This document shows, in pieces, positions 44,062-54,100 of a stretch of 64,000 nt of DNA. The stretch covers positions 57,549 through 121,548 of the forward strand of contig JAHEZJ010000016.1 in NCBI GenBank assembly GCA_023251135.1, in the 5' to 3' direction. Below the pieces are notes generated by a model. That model had not been told where the DNA came from, ran no database searches, and saw only the letters and a list, made by a program, of their open reading frames with translations. A program made the translations under genes and the position numbers. The DNA comes from Flavobacterium sp. (lineage in GTDB: Bacteria > Bacteroidota > Bacteroidia > Flavobacteriales > Flavobacteriaceae). Position 1 is the first letter of the stretch. Every line of letters begins with the position of its first letter.

Positions 44062-45252
44062 TTATTTTTCAATGCAATCAGAATTATCTACAACAATCAC
44101 TTTGTGGCCGCCATCTGTAGTAATGGGAATCTTGTGGCCATTGGAAAATGCAATTTTTTTAGGGACTGTCTGGCCGTTTACAACTTCGGTCTGATCGTCT
44201 AAAATGTAGTAGTATGGACTTGTTCCACCGGTAGCACTTATTTCTATGAAACCCCTGTCGCCACTGCATTCGGGTTGTATCGCCGTTGCCCAAAAAGTTA
44301 AGGCTGTATTTTTTTTGATTTCGAATGCACTTATAGTCGACGGAGTAGAGGGAGTACCGTTTCCAAACTGGGTCTGAAACTTAAAATTATATACACCTAC
44401 AGGTATGTTTTTCCATTTGTAACTAAGTGCTGAAATTTTTTCTATGTCAGGATCATTTGAAGTTGCCGAACTCGGATTACCATTGCCTACAGGAACGCGA
44501 TTTAAAAGAAGTTTTTCTCCTTTTGCGGTTTCCAGTGGTCGGCTAAACGTAAAAGTTACGCTGCCATTGCTGTAACTACAAGTGGTTAAGTTTGGGTCTG
44601 AAGTAGCAGCTAGTGTAGGAGAACAGGGTATGATATTGTAATTAACCACATTAGAGTAAACGTTTTCATCAGGTGCACTTGGATCGGAGTCAATTAAAAC
44701 CCTGAAAATTATAGTTCCTGTATAATCGTTTAGGGCCGGATAATTGGCTTTAACAAATTCGAAACTTTGATTTGGGGTAGTAGTAATGTTCATTGGAGTG
44801 AAATTAATACCATTAGTGCTGTATTCCCATGAAAAACGATAAGGCCCCGGGCAGCTTACCGCAGTAAGGGTTTTTTTATCGCAAAACAAGTTGGTATCTA
44901 CGTTTGGTTCGGGTAAAACGGCATTGGTTATTCCCCAAAAACAATTATTCATGTCAATCGTACTTTGCTCATAACAGGCCATAGGGTCACGCCAGGCACA
45001 GCCAAAACTGGTATCGGCTATCGAAATAAGTTCCACATAGGTTGGAGGGAGATTAAATACATGATAGTCTCCAAATTCTGCAACTGGTGCAATGTAGGTA
45101 TTGCCGGACATAAAGAAATAGGACTGTAAGGCTGCACATTCGTTGACACAGCTTCCCATACTATGACGGACGATGTACAGTTTTTGCGAATAACTCTTAC
45201 TGCCGGATAAGAGCATTACAGTGAATAAAAAAAGATATATTATTTTCTTCAT
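44062..45252 (-). CDS. Exported SprB-end-like paralogue 4
   Basis: This 396-aa protein has a signal peptide (MKKIIYLFLFTVMLLSGSKSYSQ), an N-terminal cysteine-containing domain unlike its relatives, a middle domain (NLTTCSYSNGSVTFTFSRPLE, LLLNRVPVGNGNPSSATS) almost identical to paralogues 2 and 3, and the shared end module finishing VIVVDNSDCIEK. No function is recognised. It lies 4 bp from each neighbour. The near-identical middle segment points to recent duplication or gene conversion within the array. Confidence 0.75.
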   Translation of the reverse strand: MKKIIYLFLFTVMLLSGSKSYSQKLYIVRHSMGSCVNECAALQSYFFMSGNTYIAPVAEFGDYHVFNLPPTYVELISIADTSFGCAWRDPMACYEQSTIDMNNCFWGITNAVLPEPNVDTNLFCDKKTLTAVSCPGPYRFSWEYSTNGINFTPMNITTTPNQSFEFVKANYPALNDYTGTIIFRVLIDSDPSAPDENVYSNVVNYNIIPCSPTLAATSDPNLTTCSYSNGSVTFTFSRPLETAKGEKLLLNRVPVGNGNPSSATSNDPDIEKISALSYKWKNIPVGVYNFKFQTQFGNGTPSTPSTISAFEIKKNTALTFWATAIQPECSGDRGFIEISATGGTSPYYYILDDQTEVVNGQTVPKKIAFSNGHKIPITTDGGHKVIVVDNSDCIEK

Positions 45253-45256
45253 AATG

Positions 45257-46429
45257 TTATTTTTCTATGCAATCAGAGTCATCTACAACGATCACTTTAT
45301 GAGCACCATCTGCTGTTATTTTTATGGTATGAGGACTTGTAAAGGCATGTTTTTGTGCTAATGGCTCACCGTCTAAAAGGTAATAGTAAGAGTTCGTCCC
45401 TCCGGTCGCTGTTATGCGGATCCCTTTTGGGTCGGTACTACAAACTGGCTGTACTGCTGTTGCCGTAAAAGTTAAGGCTGTACTTTGCTTGATTTCGAAC
45501 TTCGTTACCGGTGACACTGTAGAAGGCGTATTGTTTCCAAATTGTGTCTGATACTTAAAATTATATACACCCGCAGGTATGTTTTTCCATTTGTAACTAA
45601 GCGCAGAAATTTTTTCTACTTCAGGTTCCTCTGAAGTTGCAGAACTCGGATTACCATTGCCAACAGGAACGCGATTGAAAAGGAATTTTTCTCCTTTTGC
45701 GGTTTCCAGTGGTCGGCTAAACGTAAAGGTTACACTGCCATTGCTGTAACTGCAAGTCGTATAGTTTGGGTCAGACGTATGGTCTAATCTTGGAGAACAG
45801 GGTATAATATTATAGGTGACGATTTTGGCAAATTGTTGTTGATATCCGGCTCTAAATCGTACATCACCTGAAGTTTTATAGTTTGGTAAATCTTTTAGCT
45901 GGAATGAAATGGATGCTTTTTCCTGAAATTGCGATGGAAACGGTGCCCAATTCAAACCATCAAATTGATACTGCCAATTCCAGCCATTTTTAAGGGTAAT
46001 AACATCTTCTACACATTTTTGATTGGTTTCCGGATAAACAGGAATTGGTATGTTCAAACTTAGTACTTCAAAATCGCCAATACAGCCTCCAAAACCGTCT
46101 CTGCTAAAAGTAGTGATATCAAAAGGAGTAGAGTCTTTAATCTGACAATCGGTGCCGTTTTTGTTTCCGGCTGTTGCACTTCTGTAGTCTATTTTGGTAG
46201 GATTGTCGGTTACATAGAAAAAATCATATTCAATTTCCTCCTGATCGCCTGTATTACTGCTTTTATGTATGGAATGGTTTCCCAATGTCAGGCTTAAGCT
46301 GCCCGCATGACTGCCGTCCCATCCTCGTGAGGGTGATAAAGTAGAAATTACAAGAATTCCATAGTCCGTTTGTCCGTAAACAAACAGATTCCCTAACAAG
46401 AATATAAATAAGAGTAATTTTTTTATCAT
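45257..46429 (-). CDS. Exported SprB-end-like paralogue 3
   Basis: This 390-aa protein has a signal peptide (MIKKLLLFIFLLGNLFVYGQ) and the same architecture as its neighbours. Its own N-terminal domain resembles that of paralogue 5 (LKNGWNWQYQFDGLNWAPFPSQFQ), while the middle segment is nearly identical to paralogues 2 and 4. The protein ends VIVVDDSDCIEK. This mosaic of shared pieces suggests exchange between copies. Function unknown. Confidence 0.75.
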   Translation of the reverse strand: MIKKLLLFIFLLGNLFVYGQTDYGILVISTLSPSRGWDGSHAGSLSLTLGNHSIHKSSNTGDQEEIEYDFFYVTDNPTKIDYRSATAGNKNGTDCQIKDSTPFDITTFSRDGFGGCIGDFEVLSLNIPIPVYPETNQKCVEDVITLKNGWNWQYQFDGLNWAPFPSQFQEKASISFQLKDLPNYKTSGDVRFRAGYQQQFAKIVTYNIIPCSPRLDHTSDPNYTTCSYSNGSVTFTFSRPLETAKGEKFLFNRVPVGNGNPSSATSEEPEVEKISALSYKWKNIPAGVYNFKYQTQFGNNTPSTVSPVTKFEIKQSTALTFTATAVQPVCSTDPKGIRITATGGTNSYYYLLDGEPLAQKHAFTSPHTIKITADGAHKVIVVDDSDCIEK

Positions 46430-46435
46430 ATAATA

Positions 46436-47707
46436 TTATTTTTCTATACAGTTAAAGCTGTCTACGACTATTACTTTATGTTTTCCATCCGTTGTAATGG
46501 GTATTAGGTAAGAACCGCTAAACGGGATTCTTTTAGGTACTATAATGTTGTTAACGATTTCTGTTTCATCGTCAAGTATGTAATAATATGGGGGCATTCC
46601 TCCTTCAGCAGAAATTAGAATTCCGCCTTTATCGGTACTGCACTCAGGCTGCACGTCTGCTGCTTTAAAAGTTAATGCAGGCGTTCTTGAAGTGATTGTA
46701 AAATTGGTAACGGTTGACACTGTAGAAGGTGTATTGTTTCCAAATTGTGTCTGATATTTGAAATCGTATTTCCCCGGAGCAATATTTTTCCATTTGTAAC
46801 TAAGTGCAGAAATTTTTTCTACTTCAGAATCATCTGAAGTTGCCGAACTCGGATTACCATTGCCTACAGGAACGCGATTGAAAAGATATTTTTCTCCTGT
46901 TTCCAGCGGTCGGCTAAAAGTAAAGGTAACTTCACCGTTGCTGTAATTGCAGGCAGTAATGTTTGGATCTGATGTCGCCTCTAATTTTGGAGAGCAGGAT
47001 ATAATGTTATAGGTCGCAATATCCGACTCATAGATTTCAATTTTAGAAGTATTTAGATTTTCATAGTCAACAACAAATTTGATAAACAGGTTTCCTGTGT
47101 AATCTTTCAAATCGGGAACATCCTTGAAGTTAAAGTTTAGCCCATTTTCGGTATATTGGGTACCATAGTTAAAATACTTCCATTGGGTGTCGGTGCTTTT
47201 TTTGTACTGCCACGAATAACCTGCACCTGACAATTGAACCTGTTTTTGTATGGTAAAATTGCCACAGTTGCCAATTAAGCCACTTGGTTCCGGCAGGTCT
47301 AAAAGCAGGAAGGTAGTACGGCCGTGACAAGCTCCCATAGCGACACTTTTTGGAGCTACTAAAGTCGCCTGATCTTTTTGATTGCATTCTGGTCCGCCTA
47401 ATTGGGTTGGTTTAACCACATTAGAACCGTTGATAACAATTTCAAGAGGGTATTTCGTTTGATCGTACTGTACTAAATCATAGAAAACCTTTTCATCATC
47501 GTCGTTATTATTAATGTTATAGGCTTTACCAAAAGCAGGCGCTCCGGTAGCGGAAATGTTTACACTATAGGTATTGGATTTGAGGTCAGGACCATATCTT
47601 GTTAACTTAGTTTCAATTAATATTTTACCCGTTTGACCATAAATCACCGGAGCCGCAAAAAAGGCGGCTAGAGTCAAAATGTAAATGGTCTTTTGTAAAA
47701 TATTCAT
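46436..47707 (-). CDS. Exported SprB-end-like paralogue 2
   Basis: This 423-aa protein has a signal peptide (MNILQKTIYILTLAAFFAAPVIYGQ), an N-terminal domain with a different sequence from its neighbours, the common NPNITACNYSNGEVTFTFSRP middle, and the shared end module finishing VIVVDSFNCIEK. It lies 6 bp before paralogue 3 and 37 bp after paralogue 1. Function unknown. Confidence 0.75.
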   Translation of the reverse strand: MNILQKTIYILTLAAFFAAPVIYGQTGKILIETKLTRYGPDLKSNTYSVNISATGAPAFGKAYNINNNDDDEKVFYDLVQYDQTKYPLEIVINGSNVVKPTQLGGPECNQKDQATLVAPKSVAMGACHGRTTFLLLDLPEPSGLIGNCGNFTIQKQVQLSGAGYSWQYKKSTDTQWKYFNYGTQYTENGLNFNFKDVPDLKDYTGNLFIKFVVDYENLNTSKIEIYESDIATYNIISCSPKLEATSDPNITACNYSNGEVTFTFSRPLETGEKYLFNRVPVGNGNPSSATSDDSEVEKISALSYKWKNIAPGKYDFKYQTQFGNNTPSTVSTVTNFTITSRTPALTFKAADVQPECSTDKGGILISAEGGMPPYYYILDDETEIVNNIIVPKRIPFSGSYLIPITTDGKHKVIVVDSFNCIEK

Positions 47708-47744
47708 TTTTTAATGTTTAAAATAGGTATCGTATTTTTTTAAA

Positions 47745-49064
47745 TTAGTTTTCCATGCAATCAAAACGGTCCAGGACAATCACCTGATGATCTCCATCGG
47801 TTGTAACACTTATGATGTCCGGATTGTTAATGAGCTCTTTTTTAGTTTCATTATCGAGAATGTAGTAGTAAGGAGGTGTGCCTCCTTTTACTGAAATTTC
47901 AACGCCGCCTTTATCAGTGCTGCATTGGGGTTGTATGGCTGTTGCTTTAAAAGTTAAGGCCTCTGTATTGTCTATTTTGAAAACCGGAGTTTCTACCGGA
48001 CTGGAACCAAGTGTGGCATTGGGATCAGAAACGTTTTGCGTTTGGTATTTTATGGTATAAGAACCCGGAGCAAGCCCGTCCCAGGTATAAGCTCTATTGG
48101 AAACCTCTGTATCTTTTGCAAACCGGTGACTTCGGTAAGCACCATTTTCATATAAGGTAAGCAACAGTTTTTGGCCTGATGGAACGTCCGACAGGAAATT
48201 TAAAGTCACACTGCCATTCGGTTGATTGTAACATTTGACCTGAGCGGTTACCGGTGCACCATTCAGTTTAGGAGAACAAGGGATAAACCTGTAAGTTAAA
48301 ACATCAGAGTAATCATTTGCACCGCCGCTTCCGGTTCTGGTGTATCTCGCTCTCAATTGAAAGTTTTGATTCAATTGCAGGTTAGGGATGGAGGTAAACG
48401 TGATCGGAATGTATTGCGCCGATCTTGATGCATAAGGAAACAGCTCTTTCCAACCTGCACTGTTTGGATCATAATATTCAACGGCAAAAGTCATATAACC
48501 GCTTTCACCCACAACGGCTACCGTAAAATTGAAAGTTTCGCATTGTTTTAGTTCTGAATTGGAAACATTGTAATTGTTTACTTCCACAAGTGTCTGCAAA
48601 TAGAAGAATTCGAACTGGGTATTGTGCGTAACTGTAATATTATCAAAGTTATAAGCAAAGTTAGATTGCCAATAACCGGAATACGGACCTGTCATAAAGG
48701 GTGCGTGTTTTTGAAAGAATCCCGAAGATCCGTTATCAACCGCTCCGCTAAGACGCAATGGGCTAGTCGAAACAACAACACCGTCCATCGGACTAACGCC
48801 TGAATTTTTTAAAACATACGAAAAGGAACTGCTTCCGGACGTTGCACTTGCATTGGCATAAGTTTCGTTGAAAGGGTAAGTATCTCCGGTATTTAAATAA
48901 AAGTAAACGTTACGGCCACTGCTTGCCGATTTCCTTAAATCCCACTTCACTTTATACTTGTACGTTGTTTGTCCATTGATTAGCTGCATACCAAAAACAG
49001 TCAAAAACAGACAGGCTATTTTTAAGGTTTGGAATATGTTTTTGTATGTCATTAATGGTTTCAT
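47745..49064 (-). CDS. Exported SprB-end-like paralogue 1
   Basis: This 439-aa protein (alternative start at 49052) has a signal peptide ending QLINGQ, the most divergent N-terminal domain of the array (TYKYKVKWDLRKSASSGRNV) and the shared end module finishing VIVLDRFDCMEN. The middle domain is similar but not near-identical to the others, so it is probably the oldest split. It starts 4 bp after the FN3-repeat gene. Confidence 0.75.
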   Translation of the reverse strand: MKPLMTYKNIFQTLKIACLFLTVFGMQLINGQTTYKYKVKWDLRKSASSGRNVYFYLNTGDTYPFNETYANASATSGSSSFSYVLKNSGVSPMDGVVVSTSPLRLSGAVDNGSSGFFQKHAPFMTGPYSGYWQSNFAYNFDNITVTHNTQFEFFYLQTLVEVNNYNVSNSELKQCETFNFTVAVVGESGYMTFAVEYYDPNSAGWKELFPYASRSAQYIPITFTSIPNLQLNQNFQLRARYTRTGSGGANDYSDVLTYRFIPCSPKLNGAPVTAQVKCYNQPNGSVTLNFLSDVPSGQKLLLTLYENGAYRSHRFAKDTEVSNRAYTWDGLAPGSYTIKYQTQNVSDPNATLGSSPVETPVFKIDNTEALTFKATAIQPQCSTDKGGVEISVKGGTPPYYYILDNETKKELINNPDIISVTTDGDHQVIVLDRFDCMEN

Positions 49065-49068
49065 GTAC

Positions 49069-51150
49069 TTAGAACTTTACAGTGAAAAAATCCATTTTAG
49101 AGGTTCTTCCATCTTTAAATGTTGCTCTGATACCGTATTGGTATGTGGTATTAATAGTAATAGTCGGGTCAGGTAAAAAGCGGGTAGTACCGGTCACAAT
49201 CTGGATCAGTTGTAACGCATCTTTATCTGAAGCTTTATAAATTTCAAAACCATCGACCTCATTGTTCGAGTAGTCCCATGATAAATCGATTGTATTTGTC
49301 GTTTTGTTGGGCTGGGCAAAGAAGCCTTTCACCGCTGGCATAACCGAGTATTTAGGCACAAATAGGGTTAATCCCGGTGAAGGATTAGAAACTAAATTGC
49401 TCTCATCTTTAGCAAAAATGGCGTAACGATAGGTACTACCTTCAACAGCCGTTTTATCCTGAAACTTCTCTTCCTTATTCTTGGTTTCCAAAATCAGCGT
49501 CCAGTCCTTTTGGTCATTTTCTTTTCTGTACAATTGGTGTACCGCCACATCTTCACTCTGGCTGTTTACCCATTCGAGAAAAATCGAACCTTCTTTAATT
49601 TTAAAACTGGTAAAAACAGGTGAAGTAGGAGGGATTACATCCGGTTTTTTAAGGATCAAAACATCTGAGAAATCAGACATGTTGTAATGATAATCTACCG
49701 CAATAACTTTGTAGTATACTTTACTATTCAAACTTTTAACAAGCACTTTGTCCTGATAAGAGGTTGGCTCGCTCGGACTTACGGTTAACTGCGTAAGTTC
49801 TTCTTCGGCAGTGTTTCCTCTATAGATACGATAGCCCAGTAAATCTTTTTCTTTATTCGGATCCCATGTTAGTTTTACAACCCCTAAACTGTCTATTACC
49901 CCTTTTAAACCAAGTGGTTTCGAAGGCGGGATAGAGTCAACCGGCTGCACAAGCATAGCAAATGAAGTTCTGTTGTTGCCCTGTTTTCCAAGGGCCGTAA
50001 TGGTAAAATAGTTGGTCGATAAGAGCTTGTTGTACGTCACTGTGCGGCTCTTGGCAGGGATGTTTTTTATCACCGTTTTATAACCATCATCATCCGTATC
50101 GGAACGATTTAATTCAAATCCTGTAATGTCATCCTCTCCTTCCTTCGGAAATTCCCAGGTTAAGGTAACCGTATTTTCATCCTTAAATTCCTTTACCGTA
50201 AGATGAGGAACATATTTTAAGATTTCGACACCTTTTCCAGTGACAACCTGCGAGTAAGGACCTAACTCACCAAAAGGCGAAATTCCCTGAATTCTGTAGC
50301 TGTACGGTTTATTGTTGGCAATCGAATCGACATAAAAAATCTGACTGTTGTTGGTATTTTGCTGATTTAAACTGGTATAAGGCTTATCTGTAATTCTTTC
50401 GAAAGTTTTTTTGTCTGACGAGCGCTCTACAAAATAATTGGCATAGGTATGTGACAGTATTTTAAAATTCCAGCTTAACATCGCACTGTTGTTCGTAAAG
50501 TGAGCAGTAAAATCCATCGGCTTTGGAAGGGGCTGATAATCCTCTAATCCCACAAAGATTCCGCCATACGAAATAGTAGCTTCTTTTTCAGGTACATTTG
50601 AAATTACGCGATAGGCATATTTTTCGTTTGGTTTAACCGTTTTATCTTCAAATCCAAGACCAGCTTTTTTGGCAATTTCATAATCCCTGTCAGCAGTTAG
50701 CAAGGCAAAAGTAAACCTTTGCTCATTCTCTTCCGAAAGGTTAACGATGTTCTCTAATTTGTCTGTTCCGGTAACCGAAAAATTTTCCCCGTAAATGGCT
50801 TGTGCCACAATAGCGGCATTGTCATTCTTTTCAATTAGTTTTTCCCAGGTTTCCAGTGGTTCCGGTTTTAAAGCACTCACTAAAACCACCTTTTCAGGAG
50901 TTGGTAAAGTTTTGTTACTTCGGGTAACGGTGTAACGCTCTACGGTGTACCCGTACGCATTCAGTTTTTTCCAGGCCATCGCATTGCTGACCGCCCATCG
51001 CAACAGAATTCTGTCTTTTTGCACTCTGGCTATAACTTGTATTTCCGATTTTATTTCGTTTGGATTCGATTCTCCCGTGGCATTTTTCTCTTGTGCATAG
51101 TTCGTACCAGTGATGATAAAAGTAAGGAGAATTAAAAATTTAAGCTTCAT
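49069..51150 (-). CDS. Exported fibronectin type III repeat protein
   Basis: This 693-aa protein has a signal peptide (MKLKFLILLTFIITGTNYAQ) followed by a nonstandard N-terminal region of about 200 residues and five or so FN3-type domains (repeats of the PxxPxxL..G....V.L.W....D..GY.IYR kind, for example GVVKLTWDPNKEKDLLGYRIYR). No sorting domain is visible. FN3 proteins of this sort are commonly scaffold or adhesive parts of surface structures. It lies between the 1575-aa protein (1 bp gap) and the paralogue array (4 bp gap). Confidence 0.8.
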   Translation of the reverse strand: MKLKFLILLTFIITGTNYAQEKNATGESNPNEIKSEIQVIARVQKDRILLRWAVSNAMAWKKLNAYGYTVERYTVTRSNKTLPTPEKVVLVSALKPEPLETWEKLIEKNDNAAIVAQAIYGENFSVTGTDKLENIVNLSEENEQRFTFALLTADRDYEIAKKAGLGFEDKTVKPNEKYAYRVISNVPEKEATISYGGIFVGLEDYQPLPKPMDFTAHFTNNSAMLSWNFKILSHTYANYFVERSSDKKTFERITDKPYTSLNQQNTNNSQIFYVDSIANNKPYSYRIQGISPFGELGPYSQVVTGKGVEILKYVPHLTVKEFKDENTVTLTWEFPKEGEDDITGFELNRSDTDDDGYKTVIKNIPAKSRTVTYNKLLSTNYFTITALGKQGNNRTSFAMLVQPVDSIPPSKPLGLKGVIDSLGVVKLTWDPNKEKDLLGYRIYRGNTAEEELTQLTVSPSEPTSYQDKVLVKSLNSKVYYKVIAVDYHYNMSDFSDVLILKKPDVIPPTSPVFTSFKIKEGSIFLEWVNSQSEDVAVHQLYRKENDQKDWTLILETKNKEEKFQDKTAVEGSTYRYAIFAKDESNLVSNPSPGLTLFVPKYSVMPAVKGFFAQPNKTTNTIDLSWDYSNNEVDGFEIYKASDKDALQLIQIVTGTTRFLPDPTITINTTYQYGIRATFKDGRTSKMDFFTVKF

Positions 51151-51151
51151 G

Positions 51152-54100
51152 CTAATTTGTTTTATTGAATGTAAAAATTGAACTGGTTCCAGCCTGTCCG
51201 CCTGGCAGAATATAATTTAGTCTGACATTATAAGTACCGTCTTTTATCATCGGAAATCTTCCAGTAATGATATAGTTGTACTTGTCAATCATAGCCCTAT
51301 TCTGACTGTTCACATATTTATTGACTACTTTATACTGAATTTTTATAAAATCATCTTTATAGTAAAAAGGCTGGTTGTAGCGATACGGCAACCTGTCTCT
51401 TAAATAAGGACTTTTCGGATTATTGATTAAATCAGCCAGGTAAGAGGTGATGATTTCCATTCCTTTAACGGGAGGATTTCCTAGAATACTCGTGTTTCTG
51501 TTTAAAGTTAAATCGGCTTCCAGAGGATACCCCTTATAGATCAATGGATAAATATCATTTTTAAAATAACTGTCGTCTAACACGGCTTCAACACTTACCA
51601 ATGGAATGTTCATTGATTGAGGTGTACCGGCGATTTCAATTTCATCAAAAGCTTCAGTTGCGGTGCTTTCTGCATGCAAGGCATGAATATCGGCCTCAAT
51701 GATTTCGATGTGCGTTTTACGTGCTTTCTTAGCAGCCATTTTTTCCTGAAAAGTGTTGTATTGACTGGTATTGAAATTATACTGCAGCAATTCAATACCC
51801 TGACCACCTGTTAACGTTTCCGCCAGTTTATTGCTTTTAACTTCTACATTGGCATTTGTACCAAGATCCTGTTTGTCAAAACTTTCACTCAGGTTCGCAT
51901 TGGCGTCTTTTACCGTTTCAAGCGTCATTAAGGATAAATTATATGGTTTTACGTTTTCTAAAGCAGGCATACTAACGATTACCTTTTTTAAGTCCGTATT
52001 GTAGCTTATAGCCCCATTTCCTGTTTTAGTTCCGGTTTTATAGTATGCTTTTTGAGATTGTCCCGGTTTCAGGTCAAATAAATAAGCCTGTCCTATTTTT
52101 AGCACTACATAAGCTTCTTTACTCTCGTTTTGATAAACATATTTTTGATCAAAAACAGGATAGCTGTAAGCAATATTAGTTACCGGAATATTGTTTGGCG
52201 CCACACCTGTGGTAAAAGTTCGGGTTTCTGTTTCCATTGCAACCTGACCCTGATCCATAATCGTTTTCCATGCACCATTGGTGTATTCCTGGAAACTTAC
52301 TTTCACAGTTAAGGTTAATTCTGATTTCTCAGGTAATATTTCAAACGAATTAAAACTTACCAAATCACTTGTTTTGTTCCAGCTTAGCGTACCAATTACC
52401 GGAACTCCGGCTTTTTTGACGGTGTATTCTTCCAGTTTGAGTCGGTAGGTTTTAACTCCGTCATCTCCTTCAATATTAAAGTTTTTATCGACTGGCATAT
52501 TAAATCCAACCTGAGGTACGGTAAAGACATCTACGTCTTTGGTTCCCTGAGCAGGAGTAATATCGGCAATAGATTTTAAGCCTTCTAACGGATTCGCTGA
52601 TATGAATTCGCATTGTTCTCCAAATTCAAGTTTGAAACGGAAACTACCTTTCACGGCACCACCAAGCAGACTGAATTCACCGGCCATATAACCTCGAATC
52701 CATACCGGATTTGGTAGTTTGGCTTGTAATAAAACAGCACCTCCACCTTTTATAATGGATATTTTCTTTCGTATAAAAAACAGTTTGATATTAATTCCAA
52801 GTTCCCCTTGCATATAGGCATAGGACTGACCGTTGGCATACCAACCGTTTATACCAATTTGCCCCGAACCTTTACATTGTGCTTCACCATAGTCTTTCAC
52901 CATGATGTCAAATCCAAATCCGGCCTGGAAATTAGCGTAAAACATTAAGAAACTTAAGTTTCCGGTTTTAATGCTGAAATCTGCACCAAAGGCAAATCCT
53001 TTTCCTGAAGCAATGCTGTTTTCGTCGCGCATATAATTCAGCTTGGCAACGTCAACTCTTAAAAGTTGGGCCACAATATCCGGTGGTGGCGGACTGCCCG
53101 GAATATCATCTCCAAGCATAAAATAACCTCCGGCTTCTACTTCGATAGATCCAATAGCTATTTTTATACCTAATCGGTCGGTAGGATTACCCGCACGGAT
53201 ATACCATTTGTCTGGTCCGAAGTGTAAAACGGCCCAACCGGCTCTGTTTCCTGAAGAACGTCCTTGTATGAAACCTCCCGGAGTGTCAATGTATAAATCG
53301 AATGTACCGTGTAATGTTTTGGCTCTAAAATCGTATTCTATCGCAGCAAAGGCGTTGATACCCATACTGTTTTTTACATCATTTGGATAAAGTTGTTCTG
53401 CAGCTGCCGATAAATTGGATGTTTTTAAGGCTTCTGTTGCGATCTGACCCATTATGGATTCATTTTCGGTAACTGTCTTTAAAGCTTTTGTTATCTCTTC
53501 CGCTCCCGGAATTTCAAACGGCTGCATGATATGACCTTCTCCATAAATACTAATCCTGTTGATACCGGAATTATTATTAAAGGCAATTTCAAAACCGGCG
53601 CCTCCCCAAAATGCATTGGCTGTGGCAGTACCTGCAAACTTAATCATGGCTTTAACCCCTAATCCTGATTCGGCATCAGGAACATAATTCGATTTGGATG
53701 CCACAAAAGAAGAACTGAATCCGTCTTTTCTCATTCGGTAGTAGGCACCACCACCAAAACCTTTAAAAGTAATCGCTCCGGCAGGAATATTTAAATTATC
53801 CACCATAGCATCCACATACCAGTATCTAAAAGTTGTAGATCCAAAAATAGCATTGGCTTCAACTTTGATGCCTCCTGTAAAATCGGCCGATACACTTCCT
53901 TTGAAACCATTTCCATAAACCGGATCATTGTCCATTATAGTAATGCTTCCTTTAAATTTTACACCACCTAAGTCGGCAGCAACTTTTATTTCCTCAAACT
54001 TAATACGTTCGTATTTCCATTTTTGAATTCCTTTTTCTCTGTCGAACGATCCAATTACATAAAATTTGGTTTGACCGCTAAACTGATTTTGCATGATGTT

